A DNA stretch of 64,000 bases, taken from an uncultured Campylobacterales bacterium (GTDB lineage Bacteria; Campylobacterota; Campylobacteria; Campylobacterales; Arcobacteraceae). The stretch is from positions 62,001-126,000 of the forward strand of contig CANLWY010000002.1 of NCBI GenBank assembly GCA_947494995.1, read 5' to 3'. The notes below the pieces were generated by a model that worked only from the letters and a program-made list of their open reading frames with translations, had not been told where the DNA came from and ran no database searches. Shown piece after piece: positions 9,182 through 16,376 of the stretch. Every line of letters starts with the position of its first letter. The stretch's first letter is position 1. A program made the position numbers and the translations under genes.

Positions 9182-9542
9182 TTCTATAAATGTAATACCA
9201 TTTATTGATGTTTTATTAGTACTATTAGCAATAGTACTAATGACATCAACTTTTATAGCAAAAGGAGTAATTCCTGTATCTTTACCTAAAGCTTTATGTG
9301 CTGAAGATAAGAAACTAGAAAGAGAGATAACTTTTTATATTAAAAAAGATGGTTCAATATATCTTGGTAAAAACTTAGTTTTAAAAGAGCAGATTGAAAA
9401 GAGATTAAAATTGTTTAAAAAAGATAATCCAATCCTGATAAATAGTGATAAAGACTCAAAATTTGATGTTTTTGTATCTTTATTTGATTTATTAAAAGAG
9501 AATGGCTTCGAAAATATATCAATAGTGACAATAAAACAATGA
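9162..9542 (+). CDS. exbD: ExbD-type energiser subunit
   Basis: Single-span inner-membrane protein of 126 residues. The helix at about 11-30 contains the essential aspartate in NVIPFIDVLLVLLAI, and the periplasmic domain follows. Its start lies inside exbB (20-bp overlap) and its stop overlaps tonB by 4 bp, so the three are translationally coupled. It works with ExbB to drive TonB. Confidence 0.9.
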   Translation: MKIKKFDSINVIPFIDVLLVLLAIVLMTSTFIAKGVIPVSLPKALCAEDKKLEREITFYIKKDGSIYLGKNLVLKEQIEKRLKLFKKDNPILINSDKDSKFDVFVSLFDLLKENGFENISIVTIKQ

Positions 9543-10252
9543 GATATTTAGCTTCCTTTTTTTTAACAACTTTTATTTATACTGCACTTGCAGTTGTTTT
9601 TTTATTTGCCATACCCTTTAATACTCCTTCAATCAAGAATGAAAAAAAGAAAGAAGTATCTTTAAATTATGTAAAAATAATAAAGCCTAAAAAGAAAAAA
9701 GCAATCGAATCTATAGAAAAAAAACTTGAAAAACCTATAAAGAAACAGGAAATAAAAAAAGAATTAATAAAAGAGTCTAAGAGAATAGTCAAATCTAAAT
9801 CAAAAAAAGTAGTAAAGAAAAGAAATAAAAAAACTATTAAAAAAGTAAAAATAAAACAAAAGAAAATTGTTAAACAAGTTGAATTAAAAAAAACTATTAA
9901 AGAAAAAGTAGAAAAAACAGTATCAACAGAGATATATAAACCTTCTGTAAAAAAAGAGTCAAGAGAAGAGTATAAAAAAGCTTTTTTGAGAAGAAACTTA
10001 GCATTAATTAAAAAACATATCCAATCTCAGATAAAGTACTCTAAAAGAGCAAGAAGAATGAATATACAAGGTGATGTTAGAGTTAGATTTTTATTAAAAA
10101 AAGATGGTACGGTTATAAATATAGTAGCCTTGGAAGGACATAGACTTCTTAGAAAATCAACCATAAAAGCCATTAATGAAGCATCAAAATATTTTCCATC
10201 TGTACAAAAAAATATAACAATAACCATACCTATTCAATATAGATTAATTTAG
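9539..10252 (+). CDS. tonB: TonB energy transducer with a lysine-rich spacer
   Basis: Links the ExbBD motor to outer-membrane receptors. One N-terminal helix (about 6-28) anchors it; residues ~35-150 form an unusually long basic spacer of repeated K, KK and KE motifs where many TonB proteins have Pro-rich sequence. The C-terminal domain (about 165-237) shows ARRMNIQGDVRVRFLLKKDG and ends in the IPIQYRLI strand. It closes the receptor-polyferredoxin-exbBD unit, so it is probably dedicated to that receptor, though TonB proteins can be shared. Confidence 0.88.
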   Translation: MRYLASFFLTTFIYTALAVVFLFAIPFNTPSIKNEKKKEVSLNYVKIIKPKKKKAIESIEKKLEKPIKKQEIKKELIKESKRIVKSKSKKVVKKRNKKTIKKVKIKQKKIVKQVELKKTIKEKVEKTVSTEIYKPSVKKESREEYKKAFLRRNLALIKKHIQSQIKYSKRARRMNIQGDVRVRFLLKKDGTVINIVALEGHRLLRKSTIKAINEASKYFPSVQKNITITIPIQYRLI

Positions 10253-10276
10253 TTTTTAGTTTATATTAAAGATGTA

Positions 10277-10304
10277 TTAATATGGAGTTAAAATACAGTT
10301 AAAA
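10277..10304 (+). promoter_or_regulatory. Three TTAA-type half-sites at 11-bp spacing before the EF-hand gene
   Basis: TTAATA at 10277, TTAAAA at 10288 and TTAAAA at 10299 are spaced exactly 11 bp, with a consensus -10 TATAAT at 10314-10319. The half-sites lack the C of the TTAACA sites upstream of the receptor operon, so this is the weakest member of the proposed regulon. Confidence 0.3.
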
Positions 10305-10347
10305 AATTAGTTATATAATTACTATAAGTAAAGATAAGGAGGACGTG

Positions 10348-10719
10348 ATGAAAGCTTTAAAATTAATTTTAGCAGGTTTGATAGTAACTGGTGCAACTTT
10401 TTTGGTTGCTGAAACATTACCAACAAGAGGTCCTTTACCATTTTCAACTTATGATAAAGATAATAACAATGTCATTACCGTAAAAGAGTTTAATGTGATT
10501 AAAAAGCAAAGAATAGAGCAAAAGTATCAAGAAGGAAGATTAATGAGAAATGCCGTTGATTTTTCAGATATTGATACTAATTCTGATGGAATAATCACAA
10601 AAGAAGAATTAAAGATTCATCAAGATAAAAGGTTTATGAATAGAATGAATCAAAGAAATTTAAATAAACAAGGTGGAAGAGGTATGGGAATGGGACAAGG
10701 ACAAGGTCCAAATTGGTAA
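10348..10719 (+). CDS. Secreted EF-hand calcium-binding-type protein
   Basis: Small periplasmic or exported protein. A signal peptide (about 1-22, ending near FLVAE) precedes two EF-hand loops: DKDNNNVITVKE and DTNSDGIITKEE, each with ligands at positions 1, 3, 5, 9 and 12. The C-terminus is Gly/Met/Gln rich (GRGMGMGQGQG). A GTG at 10345 is in frame, but the AAGGAGG at 10336-10342 is better placed for the ATG at 10348. It has its own promoter and follows the tonB gene. The Met-rich tail could bind a soft metal; that is inference. Confidence 0.8.
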   Translation: MKALKLILAGLIVTGATFLVAETLPTRGPLPFSTYDKDNNNVITVKEFNVIKKQRIEQKYQEGRLMRNAVDFSDIDTNSDGIITKEELKIHQDKRFMNRMNQRNLNKQGGRGMGMGQGQGPNW

Positions 10720-10752
10720 AAAGAGAAGGAGATTTAGTTCTCCTCTCTTTTT
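10720..10752. terminator. Bidirectional terminator between convergent genes
   Basis: An imperfect stem (AAAGAGAAGGAGA against TTCTCCTCTCTTT, loop TTTAG) has A residues on one side and T residues on the other. It ends the EF-hand gene on the plus strand and overlaps the end of the 56-residue gene on the minus strand. Confidence 0.65.
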
Positions 10753-10904
10753 AATGTAACACTCCAACCTTTATATTTAGGGTCATTATTTATTTCATCA
10801 ATCTGTTTTTTTGTTAAATGTGGATAACTCATAGTTTTTCCATCCCAAACTATACAAGCAAAGGTTTTTTCTTTTTTGAAAATTGATTTAATTTTATCAA
10901 ACAT
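10734..10904 (-). CDS. Small hypothetical protein, 56 residues
   Basis: A short open frame on the minus strand that fills the gap between the EF-hand gene and dgt. It starts with ATG at 10904 after a good AAAGGAT ribosome site 4-5 bp upstream. The protein begins MFDKIKSIFKKEK, has one Cys (ACIVWDGK) and a charged C-terminus, with no signal peptide or membrane helix. The amphipathic N-terminus could associate with membranes. I do not recognise the family. The ribosome site and the terminator at its end support it being real. Confidence 0.6.
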   Translation of the reverse strand: MFDKIKSIFKKEKTFACIVWDGKTMSYPHLTKKQIDEINNDPKYKGWSVTLKREEN

Positions 10905-10964
10905 TTTTATCCTTTAATTGGTTAGTAGATAATATAATATCAAAAATATTTAAAGTAAAGATTT

Positions 10965-12404
10965 ATGATGATTGATTACAATAAAAAATTAACACTTCAT
11001 AGAGAAATGTATCCTATGAGTGATATTAATATCTCTGTTGAAAGTGATAGGGGAAGAATACTTTCTGCTCCATCACTTAGACGTCTTCAAAAGAAAACAC
11101 AAGTTTTCCCTCTAGAGCTTAATGCTGCTGTTAGAAGTAGGCTTACTCACTCGTTAGAAGTTTCTCAAACAGCAAGATTTATTTCAAAAACTATTCTAAA
11201 AAAATGTGAAGGAAAATTTGGTTTAGAAAATCTTAGTGATGCTTTTATTTCAACTGCTGAGATGACAAGTTTATTGCATGATATAGGTAATCCTCCCTTT
11301 GGGCACTTTGCAGAAGTTGCTATAAATAATTGGATGAAAACAAAAGGAATAAAAATCCTTGATGAATTAGTTGAAGTTGATGAAAAGAATCAAGAATTTA
11401 AAAAACTTTTATCGAATGATTTATGTAATTTTGATGGAAATGCGCAAGCAATTAGAGTTGTAACTAAGCTTCAAAGACTAAATCTATCTTTTTCTCAAAT
11501 AGCTTCTATCTTAAAGTATACAAGAGGTGCTTATGAAGAGAAACCATCTAAAAATGATGAGTTTTCATATTTAAAAAAGAAACCTGGTTTTTATTATTCT
11601 GAAAGAGAAATAGTTGAAAAGATAAAAGATGCTTTAGGGTTGGAAGATGGATGTAGATTCCCAATAACATATATTATGGAAGCAGCTGATGACATAAGTT
11701 ATTTAAATGCAGATATGGAAGATGCTGTAGATAAAGGTATAATTAAATTTGAGGATATATATACTCTTATAAAAGAAGAGTGTGAAAAGATGGGTGAAAC
11801 TTATCTTTTAGAACTTGTAGCGCAGTTTTATCAAAAAGCAAAAGATAAGGAGAGTGAACCATATCAATTTAATCTATTTTTGACTTTAACAAGAGCAAAA
11901 CTAACACACGCACTTGTAGAACATGTATCGGAAGTCTTTTTAGATAATCATGAAGATGTTTTTAACGGAAAATTTAATAACGCACTCTTAGAATATGATA
12001 AACAAAGTAAATATACAAAAGCAGTAGAAGTTTTACAAAATATCTCTATTAAGCATATTTATAATAATAAAGATATACAAACTTTAGAGTTAAAAGGTCA
12101 AAAAATATTATCATCTCTTTGTGAGAATTATGCAACACTTTTAAAACTTGAGAGTGAAGAGTTTGAAAAGTTAACTTGTGGAGAAAGAATCTCATGCTTC
12201 TTATCTCAAAGATTAATAAGAAGACTATCTGCAAAACATATAGTTGCTTATAAGGATTCTATATCAACTTTATCAAAAGAAGATATGACTAAATATAAAC
12301 TAGAAGAGTGGTATTATAGAGCTAGACTTATTATTGACTATATTTCAGGAATGACAGATGATTTTGCTTTAAATGAGTATAAAACTTTAGAAGCTTTGAT
12401 ATAG
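10965..12404 (+). CDS. dgt: dGTPase (deoxyguanosine triphosphate triphosphohydrolase)
   Basis: HD-domain enzyme that splits dGTP to deoxyguanosine and triphosphate, trimming nucleotide pools. Length (479) fits the family. Visible hallmarks are RRLQKKTQVFP near the start, RLTHSLEVSQ with the first metal His, the HD pair in LLHDIGNPPFGHFAE, and MEAADDISYLNADMEDAVDKG with the later Asp. Two ATGs are adjacent at 10965 and 10968; either could start it. It is convergent with the HAD phosphatase 1 bp away. It has no evident link to the metal genes around it. Confidence 0.9.
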   Translation: MMIDYNKKLTLHREMYPMSDINISVESDRGRILSAPSLRRLQKKTQVFPLELNAAVRSRLTHSLEVSQTARFISKTILKKCEGKFGLENLSDAFISTAEMTSLLHDIGNPPFGHFAEVAINNWMKTKGIKILDELVEVDEKNQEFKKLLSNDLCNFDGNAQAIRVVTKLQRLNLSFSQIASILKYTRGAYEEKPSKNDEFSYLKKKPGFYYSEREIVEKIKDALGLEDGCRFPITYIMEAADDISYLNADMEDAVDKGIIKFEDIYTLIKEECEKMGETYLLELVAQFYQKAKDKESEPYQFNLFLTLTRAKLTHALVEHVSEVFLDNHEDVFNGKFNNALLEYDKQSKYTKAVEVLQNISIKHIYNNKDIQTLELKGQKILSSLCENYATLLKLESEEFEKLTCGERISCFLSQRLIRRLSAKHIVAYKDSISTLSKEDMTKYKLEEWYYRARLIIDYISGMTDDFALNEYKTLEALI

Positions 12405-12405
12405 T

Positions 12406-13029
12406 TTAGTTAAACTTATCAAAGATTCTTTTCTCTAATTCTTCTATTGTTTCAATAGCATCTTTGTCATGATTTGAAAAACCCCAGTTTACAAGAACTG
12501 AGTCAATTCCTGCATTTGAAGCAGCCATTATATCTTTATGTGAATCTCCAATTAATTGAGCATTATGTTTTTGTATATTATGAGTATCTAAAATCTTATA
12601 CACCATTTCAGGATGTGGTTTTGCATTTACAACTGAATCATAACCTAAAATAGTCTCAAAATAATTACCAATACCCACATAATCAAGCATTTTTCTTGCA
12701 AAAGTTGAGTTTGCATTTGTTGCAACTGCTAGTGTAAAATCTGAACTTAAATCATCCATAAGCTTTTTTATACCGTCATATAGCTCTAAATCTTTTAAAC
12801 AGTTAGCATTATAATGGTCCTCAAAAAGAACCTTTTGCTCTTCTGTAAAGTCTGGTGTACCATAAAAGAATTGTGCAGCATTTATTTCTGGGTCATTTAC
12901 TTTTTCTAGAATATAGTTCTTTTCCATTTTTTTGAAGCCAAGGTTTTCTCTTACATGATTTATTGTATTTGTTATAGATGTTCCACTATCTATTAAAGTT
13001 CCATCCATATCAAACATAAGTAGACGCAT
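12406..13029 (-). CDS. HAD-superfamily phosphatase (phosphoglycolate phosphatase-like)
   Basis: Cytoplasmic hydrolase of 207 residues. The catalytic motif FDMDGTLIDSG places the nucleophile at D7 and acid/base at D9. The cap domain follows, then motif II near VATNAN, the lysine in VNAKPHPEM and motif IV in GDSHKDIMAASNAGI. This layout matches Gph-type HAD enzymes, but substrate specificity in this family cannot be read from motifs. AAAGGA lies 6 bp before the ATG. It ends tail to tail with dgt. Confidence 0.85.
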   Translation of the reverse strand: MRLLMFDMDGTLIDSGTSITNTINHVRENLGFKKMEKNYILEKVNDPEINAAQFFYGTPDFTEEQKVLFEDHYNANCLKDLELYDGIKKLMDDLSSDFTLAVATNANSTFARKMLDYVGIGNYFETILGYDSVVNAKPHPEMVYKILDTHNIQKHNAQLIGDSHKDIMAASNAGIDSVLVNWGFSNHDKDAIETIEELEKRIFDKFN

Positions 13030-13105
13030 AAAATTCCTTTATAGTTTTTATAGAGAGTATTATAGGGTTTTTATGATTAATTTTGTGAACGGTTTTAGAT
13101 ATAAT

Positions 13106-14593
13106 TTAATTGTTTAAAGGAATTGAAATTGTAAATTCTGCACCATCATATTTTTTATTTTTGTATTTAAAATTTACATTTTTTACTGAAATTGAACCTT
13201 TTAGGCTTTCTGTAATTATTCTATAGGTCATATATAATCCAAGTCCTGTTCCTTGAGATTGGTGTTTAGTTGTAAAGTATGGTTCAAATATTTTATTTAT
13301 AATGTTTTGTGGTATTCCTTTTGCAGTGTCTTTTATAATAATAATTAAATTATTTCCTTCTCTTTTTGTTTTTAAAAAGATATATCTTTTTTCTAATTTA
13401 TTTTCTTTAAAAGCATCCTTCGCATTGTTTATTATATTTATTAAAGCTTGAGTTAATTCATTTGGACATCCTTCAAGAGAGTACTCTATTGGTGTTTCTC
13501 TTATGATCTCTATATGAGAATAATTTAAAGAGCCTTTCATAAGTGAAATAATTTTATCAAGATGTGAGTTTATATAAAAGGTAACTACTTTTTTATTTTC
13601 TGTCATAAAACCTCTAAAGTCATCAATTGTTTCAGATAAATATTTTGTTGTGTTAATTATTTCATCCATTGTATAGTCAAGTTTTTTGTCATCTAATTTA
13701 CCAAACTCTTTTTGAACTTTTACTCCACTTGCTGCTGTAGATATTATACAAAGTGGTTGACGCCATTGATGGGCTATATTACCTAACATCTCTCCTAGAC
13801 TTGCCATCTTTGATTGTTCATGTAGGAGTTCTTCTTTTTCATGAAGCTTTTGATCTAAGAGTTGTTGTTTTTGTACATAACTTATTAATTTTCTATAGCA
13901 GAGAAATCCAATAATAATACTTATTATATAGAATAATAGATAGTTAAAAAAAGTGTTTTTATTTTCTAAATAGGTTCTTTTATTATATTCTTTTGTAGGG
14001 ATAGATATTGATACTCCACCTCGTATATCTCCTACTTTATACCCTTGAAAAGCATGACATTTTAAACAGTCTTGTTCTATTTTCATTGCAGACATAAATC
14101 TAAAATGTTCTTGATCATCTAATGTTGTAGTTTCATAATATTCTGTAATCTCTTTTTTTTCAAACTCTTTTAAAACCTTTTCTTCCCATGGGTCTGCTTT
14201 GTTATTTGGATTTAGTAGTTTTAAACTTGTGATATGTCCTTTTTGTCCATACATACCTGAAAAGTTATTCATTAGTTCTCTTAGTGTATATGCAGGGTTC
14301 ATAAGTGTTAGTTTCATTCCATTTGTTGTAACTACATCTCTATTTGGAATGTGAGAAAGATAAGGATTACTTGGTGTCTTTTCTGTTGGAGTTACATATA
14401 CTCCACCATGCATAGTAACCCATTGTCTAAACATCATATCTTTTTTAAAAGCATTTTTTGCATGATTTAAAAGTAAATCATCACGTTTTTTATTTGTATA
14501 GGAAATTGTATTGATTAAAGAAATAAGAATTACTAATGTCCAGATAGATAAAATTATAAAGCTATATGTTTTTATTTGTTTTAAATCTTTCAT
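13106..14593 (-). CDS. Histidine kinase with a CxxCH (Tll0287-like) periplasmic sensor domain
   Basis: Membrane sensor kinase of 495 residues. Helices at about 12-30 and 207-224 enclose a periplasmic Tll0287/DUF3365-like domain with a heme-c attachment motif CLKCH (C166, C169, H170). The cytoplasmic part has a coiled coil, the phospho-acceptor His near 275 in GNIAHQWRQP, an N-box (NIINNAKDAF) and GTGLGLYM. No response regulator lies next to it. It diverges from the NosL-like gene, with a TTAACA repeat between them. Covalent heme suggests redox or gas sensing; this is inference. Confidence 0.85.
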   Translation of the reverse strand: MKDLKQIKTYSFIILSIWTLVILISLINTISYTNKKRDDLLLNHAKNAFKKDMMFRQWVTMHGGVYVTPTEKTPSNPYLSHIPNRDVVTTNGMKLTLMNPAYTLRELMNNFSGMYGQKGHITSLKLLNPNNKADPWEEKVLKEFEKKEITEYYETTTLDDQEHFRFMSAMKIEQDCLKCHAFQGYKVGDIRGGVSISIPTKEYNKRTYLENKNTFFNYLLFYIISIIIGFLCYRKLISYVQKQQLLDQKLHEKEELLHEQSKMASLGEMLGNIAHQWRQPLCIISTAASGVKVQKEFGKLDDKKLDYTMDEIINTTKYLSETIDDFRGFMTENKKVVTFYINSHLDKIISLMKGSLNYSHIEIIRETPIEYSLEGCPNELTQALINIINNAKDAFKENKLEKRYIFLKTKREGNNLIIIIKDTAKGIPQNIINKIFEPYFTTKHQSQGTGLGLYMTYRIITESLKGSISVKNVNFKYKNKKYDGAEFTISIPLNN

Positions 14594-14673
14594 AGTAACC
14601 TCGAAATAATTTAATCTAAAAGTATCTTATCATAATAGTATAAAAATAACAAGTATCTATATTTTATTGTTGT

Positions 14674-14690
14674 TTAACACTTAATTAACA
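14674..14690 (+). promoter_or_regulatory. TTAACA-N5-TTAACA direct repeat upstream of the NosL operon
   Basis: Two exact TTAACA half-sites start at 14674 and 14685, 11 bp apart, matching the sites at the TonB-receptor operon. A -10-like TATAAA lies at 14715-14720 and a TATATT at 14695-14700; the spacing to either differs from the 16-17 bp seen at the other two promoters. The site could also serve the divergent kinase gene. Confidence 0.5.
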
Positions 14691-14726
14691 TTTGTATATT
14701 AAACTTTCAACACATATAAAGAGAAT

Positions 14727-14810
14727 TAAAACCTCCTACTACTAATATTTTAATTTTCTATAATTGAATAAATTTGAATATAAGCTTCACTTTTTAGTGA
14801 AGCTTTTTTT
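14727..14810 (+). ncRNA. Candidate small RNA or attenuated leader with a CCUCC motif
   Basis: A ~85-nt stretch between a -10-like element (14715-14720) and a strong intrinsic terminator (14782-14810) holds no open frame. It contains CCTCC at 14732-14736, a sequence complementary to Shine-Dalgarno sites, in an otherwise unstructured AU-rich context. It could be a trans-acting RNA, or the attenuated leader of the nosL-like gene downstream. The start is inferred from the -10 and no transcript evidence exists. Confidence 0.35.
14782..14810 (+). terminator. Intrinsic terminator ahead of the NosL gene
   Basis: A perfect 10-bp stem, AAGCTTCACT with AGTGAAGCTT, has a TTTT loop and is followed by TTTTT. 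No plus-strand coding gene lies upstream of it within this gap, so it ends either a small RNA or a leader transcript. Confidence 0.8.
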
Positions 14811-14813
14811 ATT

Positions 14814-14842
14814 TATAGAAAATATTAAATGAATTTTCTATA
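14814..14842. repeat. Inverted repeat just upstream of the NosL ribosome site
   Basis: Arms TATAGAAAAT (14814-14823) and ATTTTCTATA (14833-14842) are perfect inverted copies separated by 9 nt. It lies between the terminator and the AGGAAAG ribosome site at 14861-14867, so it may be an operator or a second leader hairpin. Confidence 0.5.
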
Positions 14843-14873
14843 TGATTACTTAAAATTTTTAGGAAAGAAGATA

Positions 14874-15377
14874 ATGAAAAAAGTTTTACCTATATTAACA
14901 GCTGTTGTTTTAATATTTATTATTGTTATGATATTTGCATCTATGGCAAAAGAGAAAAATATGATTGTAATAGAAGAGGGCAACCACTCTCATAAACCTC
15001 TTGAAGTAAAACTAAATCACCATCAAGACACTCAATGTGGAATGACTTTAACAACTTTAGTAGATTCTGCTCAAGCTATCTCTCCTGAAGGTAGAACTTG
15101 GTTCTTTGATGATACAGGGTGTTTAGCTTTATGGTATAAAGATATTGATTTTAAAGATAAAGCGGTTATTTGGGTATATTCACGTGATACAAAAGAGTAT
15201 ATTGATGGTAGAAAAGCTTGGTATGATAAAACTTCAAATACAACTATGGGTTATGGTTTTGGTGCTTATAAAGTGAAAAAGGAAGGTATGATACCTTTTG
15301 AAGAGATGCTTTTAAAAATGTATAGAGGTGAAAACCTTACAAATCCACTTATTAGAAAACAACTTTTAGGAAAATAA
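14874..15377 (+). CDS. NosL-like copper-binding protein
   Basis: Membrane-anchored periplasmic protein related to NosL, the Cu(I)-binding accessory factor of nitrous oxide reductase. From the ATG at 14874 (AGGAAAG 6 bp upstream) it has one helix (about 5-24), a His-rich stretch (GNHSHKP, LNHHQD) and the CGM motif at 55-57, followed by the TWFFDDTGCLALW and WVYSRDT strands. A longer frame opens at 14829, but that start lacks a ribosome site. No nosZ gene is in the window, so its client may be another copper enzyme. It overlaps the permease by one base (TAATG). Confidence 0.75.
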   Translation: MKKVLPILTAVVLIFIIVMIFASMAKEKNMIVIEEGNHSHKPLEVKLNHHQDTQCGMTLTTLVDSAQAISPEGRTWFFDDTGCLALWYKDIDFKDKAVIWVYSRDTKEYIDGRKAWYDKTSNTTMGYGFGAYKVKKEGMIPFEEMLLKMYRGENLTNPLIRKQLLGK

Positions 15378-16087
15378 TGGAAAGTGTAAGTATTCTAACA
15401 ATCATATCTATCGCTTTTCTTGGTTCTTTTGGTCATTGTATTGGTATGTGTGGTGGAATAGTTGTAGCTTACTCTAGTACTAAAATAGATTCAGGTTGGT
15501 CAAAAACAAAGCAGTCTATTTCTCATATTCTTTACTCTTTTGGAAGAATCACAACTTATATGATCTTAGGAGTTGTTTTTGGTTTTATTGGTGGTGTTGT
15601 AACTTTTGATAATATGACAAGTGGAATACTTCTTATAACAACAGGTCTATTAATGATACTTGTTGGTTTATCTTTAAGTGGAAAAATAAAATTCTTAACA
15701 TCTTTAGAACACTCTATGTCTAAATCACCACTATATCAATATACTTTTAAAGCTTTGATAGGATCGAATAGTTTTTCTAGTTTTTATCTGTTGGGGATGT
15801 TAAATGGTCTTCTTCCTTGTGGGTTTGTATATGTTTTTGCAATTACAGCTGCAAGTACAGGTTCTCCTCTTTGGGGTGCAATTGTTATGTTAATATTTGG
15901 ACTTAGTACTCTTCCTGCAATGTTTTCTTTAGGTTTTTTTGTTGGAGTTTTTAAGCAAATTACTTTAAGAAATCTTTTTATAAAGATTGCTTCAATCTTA
16001 GTAATTCTTTTTGGAATATATATTATGTATAGAGGTTATGAATATATATCTGATCCTACAAAATCTATTCTTAGTTGTCACATATAA
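15377..16087 (+). CDS. DsbD_2/TauE-SafE-like membrane protein, probable metal trafficking
   Basis: Polytopic inner-membrane protein of 236 residues with about six helices in two halves. Each half carries a conserved Cys motif: GHCIGMCGG near residue 20 and GLLPCGFVY in the middle. This pattern belongs to the UreH/DsbD_2 branch, whose genes are often beside copper ATPase and cbb3 oxidase assembly genes. It is translationally coupled to the NosL-like gene. I infer movement of copper or reductant across the membrane. Sulfite export, the usual automatic label, is not supported here. Confidence 0.75.
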   Translation: MESVSILTIISIAFLGSFGHCIGMCGGIVVAYSSTKIDSGWSKTKQSISHILYSFGRITTYMILGVVFGFIGGVVTFDNMTSGILLITTGLLMILVGLSLSGKIKFLTSLEHSMSKSPLYQYTFKALIGSNSFSSFYLLGMLNGLLPCGFVYVFAITAASTGSPLWGAIVMLIFGLSTLPAMFSLGFFVGVFKQITLRNLFIKIASILVILFGIYIMYRGYEYISDPTKSILSCHI

Positions 16088-16131
16088 TTTAACTTTTTAT
16101 TATTTAATCAATAAATTTAGACCTTTTTTAG

Positions 16132-16160
16132 TATAATGCAAAAATTTTTATAAAGGAGGT
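16132..16160 (+). promoter_or_regulatory. Promoter and strong ribosome site ahead of the leader ORF and btuB
   Basis: A consensus -10 TATAAT at 16132-16137 is followed by AAAGGAGG at about 16153-16160, which serves the 61-codon frame at 16168 rather than btuB. No cobalamin riboswitch B12-box-like sequence is visible here. Confidence 0.5.
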
Positions 16161-16167
16161 TATTGAA

Positions 16168-16353
16168 ATGATTACAAAAAAGAAGACTTACTTCTCATTT
16201 TTTGGTGTTTTAGCTGCAACTGTAAATAGAAAAATGCACTCACATTTTAGTGCAATAATTACAACAAATAGTCAAAATATACCAAAAATTACAAAACTGT
16301 TATTCGCAAAGCAGTTAAAACCAATCAAACAATATTCAACAAATAGTATATAA
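16168..16353 (+). CDS. Small ORF (61 residues) immediately upstream of btuB
   Basis: Basic peptide with a hydrophobic start (KTYFSFFGVLAATV) and no recognisable domain. Its ribosome site, AAAGGAGG with 7-nt spacing, is much stronger than that of btuB. An inverted repeat TGCACT/AGTGCA (16235-16254) lies within it. It ends 23 bp before btuB. It may be a leader peptide whose translation controls btuB, or a real small protein. Family unknown. Confidence 0.45.
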   Translation: MITKKKTYFSFFGVLAATVNRKMHSHFSAIITTNSQNIPKITKLLFAKQLKPIKQYSTNSI

Positions 16354-16376
16354 ATAAAAAATAGGGAACAATAAAT

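Noticed and set aside
14829-14873. Upstream start for the NosL-like protein
   Set aside because: It lies within the inverted repeat and lacks a ribosome site; the ATG at 14874 is well placed after AGGAAAG.
16080-16376. Cobalamin riboswitch before btuB
   Set aside because: No B12-box-like sequence or extended paired structure is visible; only a short hairpin and a small ORF.
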